Positions 59,161-64,000 of a stretch of 64,000 nucleotides of DNA are shown here, in pieces. The notes below the pieces were generated by a model that was given only the letters and a program-made list of their open reading frames with translations, searched no databases and was not told the DNA's origin. The position numbers and the translations under genes are program-made. How positions within the stretch are numbered: the first letter of the stretch is position 1; every line of letters begins with the position of its first letter. The stretch comes from Cronobacter universalis NCTC 9529 (GTDB lineage: Bacteria; Pseudomonadota; Gammaproteobacteria; Enterobacterales; Enterobacteriaceae). The stretch spans positions 186,001 through 250,000 of the forward strand of contig NZ_CP012257.1 of NCBI RefSeq assembly GCF_001277175.1, read 5' to 3'.

Positions 59161-59997
59161 TCAGAACCGATACAGGTAGCCGAGTCCCACGCCGTACTGC
59201 GTGCTCTTTTCGACCAGCGGGCTGTTGCGGATCGAACTGCCCATGTGCTTGGCGCCCATATCGAGGAACACCGTGTGCTTGGGCACAGGCTGCCAGTCAA
59301 CGCGCAGTCCGATTTCGGTATTGACCGAGGAACTGCCGCTGTAGGCCGGGCGCCAGCTTTGCGCTTCGTCCGACCTCACGCCGTAGTAGTAATCCACGTA
59401 CTTGCTGTCCACCCACTCGGCCGCGAGCCGCGGTGTCAAACCGATCGGGCCTGCGGTGAAACGCCGATCGATCTGCAGCGTCGCCCGCGTTCCCTTGCTG
59501 TTGCTCATGGCATCGGTCAGCACTTCGGCAGACAGGTTGGCAATGCCGCTGCGCCAGATGGCGGCACCGCCGACCCAGAAGCTGGAATCCCGGTCGCGCA
59601 TACCCGCGAAGTACGGCGAGTCGCCAGAATCGAACTCATCCATGGCATACCGGCCACGCAGCCTGAAAGACACCGGCCCCAACGACGGGAGCTTGACGTC
59701 CAGGCCAGGGCCGGCCACCTGAATCCACTTATTCTCATAGGTGATCATCGGCAAGCCACGCACGCGGTTATCGAAGTCCCGGTAAACGCGGTACTGCATG
59801 CCACCGGCGACGCCGATCCCCCATGTCGATTCACTGCGCTCGGCTTCGGCCATGGCCTGGCCTCTCGCGGACCTCTTCGTATCGTCGGTCTGAGCAACGG
59901 CGGCGGGAGTGGAGAAAATGCCGGCGACCAGAATCGGCAGCGCCGCATAAGACGGCTGGCGTCGCAGCCGGGCTGCGCAATGAAGGCGTGATGACAT
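59161..59997 (-). CDS. MipA/OmpV-family outer-membrane protein
   Basis: A 278-residue protein: signal peptide to about residue 35 (ending AAVAQ), then a beta-barrel of the MipA/OmpV type ending GVGLGYLYRF with C-terminal Phe. Relatives scaffold murein synthases or act as small porins; often found beside efflux or stress genes. Confidence 0.85.
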   Translation of the reverse strand: MSSRLHCAARLRRQPSYAALPILVAGIFSTPAAVAQTDDTKRSARGQAMAEAERSESTWGIGVAGGMQYRVYRDFDNRVRGLPMITYENKWIQVAGPGLDVKLPSLGPVSFRLRGRYAMDEFDSGDSPYFAGMRDRDSSFWVGGAAIWRSGIANLSAEVLTDAMSNSKGTRATLQIDRRFTAGPIGLTPRLAAEWVDSKYVDYYYGVRSDEAQSWRPAYSGSSSVNTEIGLRVDWQPVPKHTVFLDMGAKHMGSSIRNSPLVEKSTQYGVGLGYLYRF

Positions 59998-60254
59998 GAT
60001 TGATCCCTTTCAAGGAGAACGTGAAGAATGCCTCTCCCCATGCAGGGGATCGGCTGCTGGCGGACCGCGCCATCGAACTGCGCCGATAGGCTCGCGGACC
60101 GTCGGCAGACGGCCGCACTTCACCGTCTGCCTGACTTCCATCTCGTTTTGACGACCCGACGTCGTCTCGCACCAGTCCGGCCACACGCTGCTCGCCATGA
60201 AGGGAGGCGACGGACGCGCTGCGGGAGTGCCGCATCGTGGCGAAGGCTGCTGTG
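59998..60254. other. Gap between the RND and MipA/OmpV genes
   Basis: About 257 bp. Open frames here run across both flanking genes in poor frames and have no family resemblance; I see no supported gene. It is long enough for a separate mipA promoter on the minus strand. Confidence 0.5.
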
Positions 60255-63200
60255 TCATCGTTCAAGCGCCCCCTCGCCGGCGGTGGCGCGCTCGGTGTGT
60301 CGAAAGAATCCGAGCGATGCCAGCCATTTCTCGAACTTGTCCACGTACAGGAACACGGCAGGCACGACGAGCAAGCTCAATGCGGTCGATGTGATCAGGC
60401 CGCCGATCACCGCCATGGCCATGGGCCGGCGGAAGCTCGAATCCGCGCCAAGCCCCAGCGCGATGGGCAACATGCCGGCGATCATCGCGATGGTGGTCAT
60501 CACGATGGGGCGCGCTCGCTTGTGGCACGCGTCCAGCAAGGCATCGTGAACAGACAAGCCGCGATCGCGCATGCCGATGACCGCGTACTCGACGAGCAGA
60601 ATGGAGTTCTTAGTGACGATCCCCATCAGCATGACCAGCCCGATCATTGAAGGCACGCTCAACTGGCTGCGCGTGACCAGCAGCGCGAGAAACGCGCCGC
60701 CGATGGACAGCGGTATGGCCGAGAGAATGGTGATCGGCTGAAGAAAGTCCCTAAACAGCAGCACCAGCACGCAGTAGATGCACAGGACACCAACCACGAG
60801 CGCCATACCGAAGCCCGCGCCGAGTTCGGCAACGATTTCTGCATCGCCGGCCTCGACCACCTTCACGCTGGATGGCAGGGACTTAATCGAAGGCAGGTTG
60901 GCGGCTGCTGCTTGCGCCGTTCCAAGTGCGGTGCCCCCCAAGTCAGCCGAAATGGTGACGTTGCGAAGGCGGTCGTGGCGGTCGATCTGCGCAGGACCAC
61001 TCTCCACGGACAGACTGGCAACGCTGGCAAGCGGCACCGGCCCGTCGCGGCCCGGTACGCGCATGTTGCCGATCGTGTCAATGTCCTGCCGTGCTGCATC
61101 GGGAATGCGCGCACGGATATAGACCTGCCGGTTGTCCAGGTTCAGGCGCGCGACCTGCGAATCGAAATCGCCGCTCGTCGCCACCCGTACCACGTCGCCG
61201 ATCGCTGCGGTCGTCACGCCACGCTCGGCCGCGCGTTCCGGGTCGGGGCGGATGATGATCTCGGGACGTTCCAGGCTTGCGGTGGAGGCGATGCCCGTGA
61301 GGCCCTTGACGTCGCGCAGTTCGGATTCCACTGCCTCTGCGCTCGCCTTGAGCACCTCGGCATTGTCGCTGGCGAGGATGATCGAAAGTTTCTCCCCCGG
61401 CCCTCCACCACCAACAGCGAAGCGCGCGCCTGCAACGTTGAGCAGGCGCTCTCGCACAGCTTTCTCAATGACCTGCTGCGATGGCCGATCGCCACGCGGC
61501 CCCATCGTGAGCGTGAGCGACGCCCGCCGAACCTCGCCAGCACGCGTGCCTCCTGGCCCGGCACTCTGCGCAGTGCCCACCGTGGCGAAGACGTGGGCGA
61601 TGCCATCCACATCGCTGACGGCCTTGCGCGCAGACTCGGCAACCGCCAATGTGTCCGCCATCGAACTGGCCGGCGGCAACTCGATGCTCACGGTCGTCGT
61701 GCCACTGTCGGAGGCCGGGATGAAGCCCGTCTCGATGAAGGGTACAAGGGCGAGCGAAGCGGCCAGAAAGATGACCGCGCCGCCCAAGGTGGTCTTGCGG
61801 TGCTTCAGGCACCAGCGCGCCGTTGCCATGTACCAGCGCATGACCCGGCCATCTTCTTTCTCGGGAATCGGCTCGGGCTTGAGCAGGTAGGCTGCCATCA
61901 TTGGCGTGAGCAAGCGCGCGACGAGCAGCGACGCGAGCACGGCGATCACGGCGGTCCAGCCGAACTGCTTGAAGACCAAGCCGCCAATGCCGCTCATCAT
62001 GGCGGTCGGCAGGAAGACGACCACCAAGCTCATGGTGGTCGCCATGACGGCCAGGGCGATCTCGGTCACGGCATCCTCTGCTGCCTTCCGGATCGATTTG
62101 CCCATGTGCCGGTGGCGCTCGATGTTCTCGATCTCGACGATGGCGTCATCGACCAGGATGCCCACGACCACCGCAAGCGCCAGCAGCGTGACGGTATTGA
62201 GCGTGAAGCCCAGCCAGGCCATGGCCGCGAACGCGGGCAGGATGGACAGCGGTAGCGCGGTCGAGGCGATCAGTGTCGCGCGCCAGTCGCGCAGGAAGAG
62301 CCAGACGACGATCATCGCCAGGATGGCGCCTTCGTACAGCATCGCCATCGAACCTTCGTACTGCTCCAGCGTCTGGCCGACCGACCCAGAAATCTCCGTC
62401 AGGCTGAGCGCCGGATCGGCCTGCTGGAGGCCGGCCAGGGCCTCGCGAACGCCATCGGCCAGCCGCACTTCGTCAAAGCCCCTGGCGCGATACACGCTGA
62501 AGCCGACCACGTGCTTGCCATCGAGCAAGGCCGCGTGCGTGGGATCAGCCTGACCATCGATTATGGTCGCGATCTGGTCCAGCCTGAAGCTCGTGCCGTT
62601 CGACAGCGAGATCCGCAGGCCCGCAAGCTCCGATGCTTGGCGAACCGTGGCGATCGTGCGAACCGACTGCTCCTCGCCGCCGAGCTGTCCGCGGCCACCC
62701 GAGGACTGCTGCTGTACCTGGCGCAACGCTCGGGAGACATCCGCCGCGGTGATGCCAAGGGCAGACATGCGCAGCGGATCGACCTCGATCCGAACCTCGC
62801 GTTCGATGCCGCCAAGCCGCTCGAACCGGCCAACACCGGACACGCCGAGCACGGTCTTGGCGACTGTATCGTCCACGAACCAGGAAAGCTGCTCCTCGCT
62901 GAGACGGGAGGAAGCGATGGCATAGGTGAGCACCGGAGCACCGACGCTGTTGGACGCGCTGACCGTCGGTTGCAGCAGATCAGGCGGGAGGTCGGAGCGA
63001 ATGCCGTCCACCGCGTTCTTGGTCTCGATCAGCGCGTCCGACAGATTCTTTTCCAGTACGAATTGCACCTGGATCGACACCAAGCCATCCGTGACTGATG
63101 TGGTCAGATGGTTCAGCCCGCTCAAGGTCGCGAGCGCGTCCTCGACCTTGCGTGCGACCTCCGTTTCGAGTTGAGCGGGGGCCGCCCCCGGCTGCGACAA

Positions 63201-63344
63201 CGCTACCGTAACCATCGGCAGATCGAGGTCGGGCAAGTCCTGCGTGGGCAGCTTCTGGAATCCCCACAATCCGGCGAGCGCCAGCAGCGCGAACAGCAGG
63301 ATCGAGGGTATGGGATTGCGAATGGACCAGGTGGCGAAGTTCAT
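60255..63344 (-). CDS. HAE-1 family RND efflux transporter
   Basis: A 1029-residue proton-driven RND pump. Hydrophobic segments at about 12-30, then six after a 300-residue periplasmic loop, a second loop (about 545-855) and a second set of six. Proton-relay Asp pair in GILVDDAIVEIENIERH (TM4) and the TM10 motif GIVTKNSILLVEYA with its Lys are present. PDLDLPMVTV and LSGLNHLTTS are typical of the MdtB/MexK-like class. Overlaps the adaptor gene by 4 nt; no outer-membrane channel gene follows. Confidence 0.93.
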   Translation of the reverse strand: MNFATWSIRNPIPSILLFALLALAGLWGFQKLPTQDLPDLDLPMVTVALSQPGAAPAQLETEVARKVEDALATLSGLNHLTTSVTDGLVSIQVQFVLEKNLSDALIETKNAVDGIRSDLPPDLLQPTVSASNSVGAPVLTYAIASSRLSEEQLSWFVDDTVAKTVLGVSGVGRFERLGGIEREVRIEVDPLRMSALGITAADVSRALRQVQQQSSGGRGQLGGEEQSVRTIATVRQASELAGLRISLSNGTSFRLDQIATIIDGQADPTHAALLDGKHVVGFSVYRARGFDEVRLADGVREALAGLQQADPALSLTEISGSVGQTLEQYEGSMAMLYEGAILAMIVVWLFLRDWRATLIASTALPLSILPAFAAMAWLGFTLNTVTLLALAVVVGILVDDAIVEIENIERHRHMGKSIRKAAEDAVTEIALAVMATTMSLVVVFLPTAMMSGIGGLVFKQFGWTAVIAVLASLLVARLLTPMMAAYLLKPEPIPEKEDGRVMRWYMATARWCLKHRKTTLGGAVIFLAASLALVPFIETGFIPASDSGTTTVSIELPPASSMADTLAVAESARKAVSDVDGIAHVFATVGTAQSAGPGGTRAGEVRRASLTLTMGPRGDRPSQQVIEKAVRERLLNVAGARFAVGGGGPGEKLSIILASDNAEVLKASAEAVESELRDVKGLTGIASTASLERPEIIIRPDPERAAERGVTTAAIGDVVRVATSGDFDSQVARLNLDNRQVYIRARIPDAARQDIDTIGNMRVPGRDGPVPLASVASLSVESGPAQIDRHDRLRNVTISADLGGTALGTAQAAAANLPSIKSLPSSVKVVEAGDAEIVAELGAGFGMALVVGVLCIYCVLVLLFRDFLQPITILSAIPLSIGGAFLALLVTRSQLSVPSMIGLVMLMGIVTKNSILLVEYAVIGMRDRGLSVHDALLDACHKRARPIVMTTIAMIAGMLPIALGLGADSSFRRPMAMAVIGGLITSTALSLLVVPAVFLYVDKFEKWLASLGFFRHTERATAGEGALER

Positions 63345-64000
63345 GGCTTGGCCGCTCCTGCCGGACGGCCTTGGGAGATGCGCACCAGATCACGGTCCTT
63401 GAGGAACCCTGCGCCCTGGACGACGACGTGTTCATCTTTGCCAAGCCCGTCGGTGATCTCGACCTCCCGGCCATTGCGCCGGCCGACAGTGACGCTTCGC
63501 AGCGACACCCGGGGCGTTGCGCTGGCGTCGGCCAACGCGAGCACATGGCTGCGCCCATCGCGAATGACGACGCTCTCGGCGGGCACGACCAGCGCCGCGC
63601 CGCTCCCCAGCCCAAGGCTGCCGCTGGCGTACATGCCAGCCCGGGCCGAGCTACCTGGTCGGAGGTCGGCATAGACGATGGCCAGGCGCGAGGCGCTGTC
63701 CAGCACGGGCGAAGTCTGTCGAACGGTCGCCGTCGCGGTGTTGCCGTCGGGAAGTTCAAGCGTGACTTCCTGGCCGATCTTGACTTGGGCCAGTTGTCCC
63801 GCCGTCAGCTCGCCACGCCATTCCAGGCGCCCCTGGCGAATCATCCGGAACAATTCCTGGCCCACCGGGACGACGGTGCCAAGGGTCGCCGTTCTGGCGC
63901 TGATGACACCATCATCGGGCGCCCTGACGTCGGTGTAGCGCAGCCGTAGCGCATTGGCCGCGAGCAAGGCATCGGCGGTCTTGGATTGGGTCACGAGCTG
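63341..64000 (-). CDS. RND periplasmic adaptor (MFP), N-terminus beyond window
   Basis: The last about 219 codons of a membrane fusion protein; the gene continues past 64000. RYTDVRAPDDGVISARTATLGTVVPVGQELF is the returning lipoyl-like half motif, followed by a beta-barrel domain (EWRGELTAGQLAQVKIGQEV) and membrane-proximal domain (GRRNGREVEITDGL). It would connect the RND pump to an outer-membrane channel. Confidence 0.92.
   Translation of the reverse strand, partial: QLVTQSKTADALLAANALRLRYTDVRAPDDGVISARTATLGTVVPVGQELFRMIRQGRLEWRGELTAGQLAQVKIGQEVTLELPDGNTATATVRQTSPVLDSASRLAIVYADLRPGSSARAGMYASGSLGLGSGAALVVPAESVVIRDGRSHVLALADASATPRVSLRSVTVGRRNGREVEITDGLGKDEHVVVQGAGFLKDRDLVRISQGRPAGAAKP

Larger units (their letters stand above)
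35178..64000. mobile_element. Tn4371-type integrative conjugative element, right part
   Basis: From the break in the tandem repeat to the window end the genes are no longer enterobacterial core. The block DUF2274-trbI-G-F-L-K-J-E-D-C-B-RHH-traG on one strand is the conserved transfer module of Tn4371-like ICEs of beta- and gamma-proteobacteria, which ends near the right attachment site. A LysR gene next to traG and cargo beyond it fit that family. Left end, integrase, relaxase, replication and partition genes must lie beyond 64000. The exact boundary is an inference from the repeat break; it lies between 35178 and about 35430. Confidence 0.85.

Noticed and set aside
59831..60265. 144-codon minus-strand frame between the RND and MipA genes
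   Set aside because: Overlaps the MipA signal peptide region in another frame and has no domain or ribosome site.
60912..62255. 447-codon plus-strand open frame inside the RND gene
   Set aside because: Antisense shadow of a clear RND transporter; Arg/His-rich, no domain.

Overview
The first 34.8 kb is ordinary enterobacterial chromosome: ilvLXGMEDA-ilvYC, ppiC, rep, gppA, rhlB, trxA, rho, the complete enterobacterial common antigen (ECA) cluster wecA-wecG, yifK, the four-tRNA cluster argX-hisR-leuT-proM and the small RNA gene glmZ. Gene order, protein lengths and leader peptides match Escherichia coli and relatives, while the GC-rich third codon positions suggest a genus such as Cronobacter, Enterobacter or a neighbour; the genus cannot be fixed from this window alone.

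Layout: 84-11129 holds yifB and the branched-chain amino acid locus (leader-peptide attenuation of ilvGMEDA, IlvY-controlled ilvC). 11424-18725 holds protein folding, replication restart, stringent-response and RNA functions (ppiC, rep, gppA, rhlB, trxA, rho). 18976-31790 is the ECA operon, twelve same-strand genes mostly joined by 4-nt overlaps, which build undecaprenyl-linked Fuc4NAc-ManNAcA-GlcNAc units, flip them and polymerise them. 32018-33934 is yifK and the tRNAs. 34120-34840 holds a remnant of a giant adhesin-like gene and glmZ with its sigma-54/GlrR control region.

About 35.18 kb the sequence changes character. The third copy of a 124-bp tandem repeat breaks off and an integrative conjugative element (ICE) of the Tn4371 type begins, inserted between glmZ and (by E. 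coli order) the hem genes. Its right end is a nested inverted repeat and a DUF2274 gene; next, all on the minus strand, comes a nearly gapless transfer operon traG-RHH-trbBCDEJKLFGI. Beyond traG are an EexN-type exclusion lipoprotein gene overlapping a LysR regulator gene, then cargo continuing past the window end. Integrase, relaxase and replication genes are not in the window.

The cargo has two convergent arms. The plus-strand arm is tetR, an FrsA/DUF1100-like alpha/beta hydrolase, a YdbC-like aldo-keto reductase, an exported lipoprotein hydrolase and a zinc-less MDR oxidoreductase. The minus-strand arm is an efflux adaptor (cut by the window end), an HAE-1 RND pump, an MipA/OmpV protein, an NAPE-PLD-like metallo-beta-lactamase-fold hydrolase, an LpxR-like outer-membrane protein, an SDR and a YdjM-like membrane hydrolase. 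My reading is a transferable envelope-remodelling, detoxification and efflux island whose substrate cannot be named from sequence; it is the best candidate here for an undescribed system.
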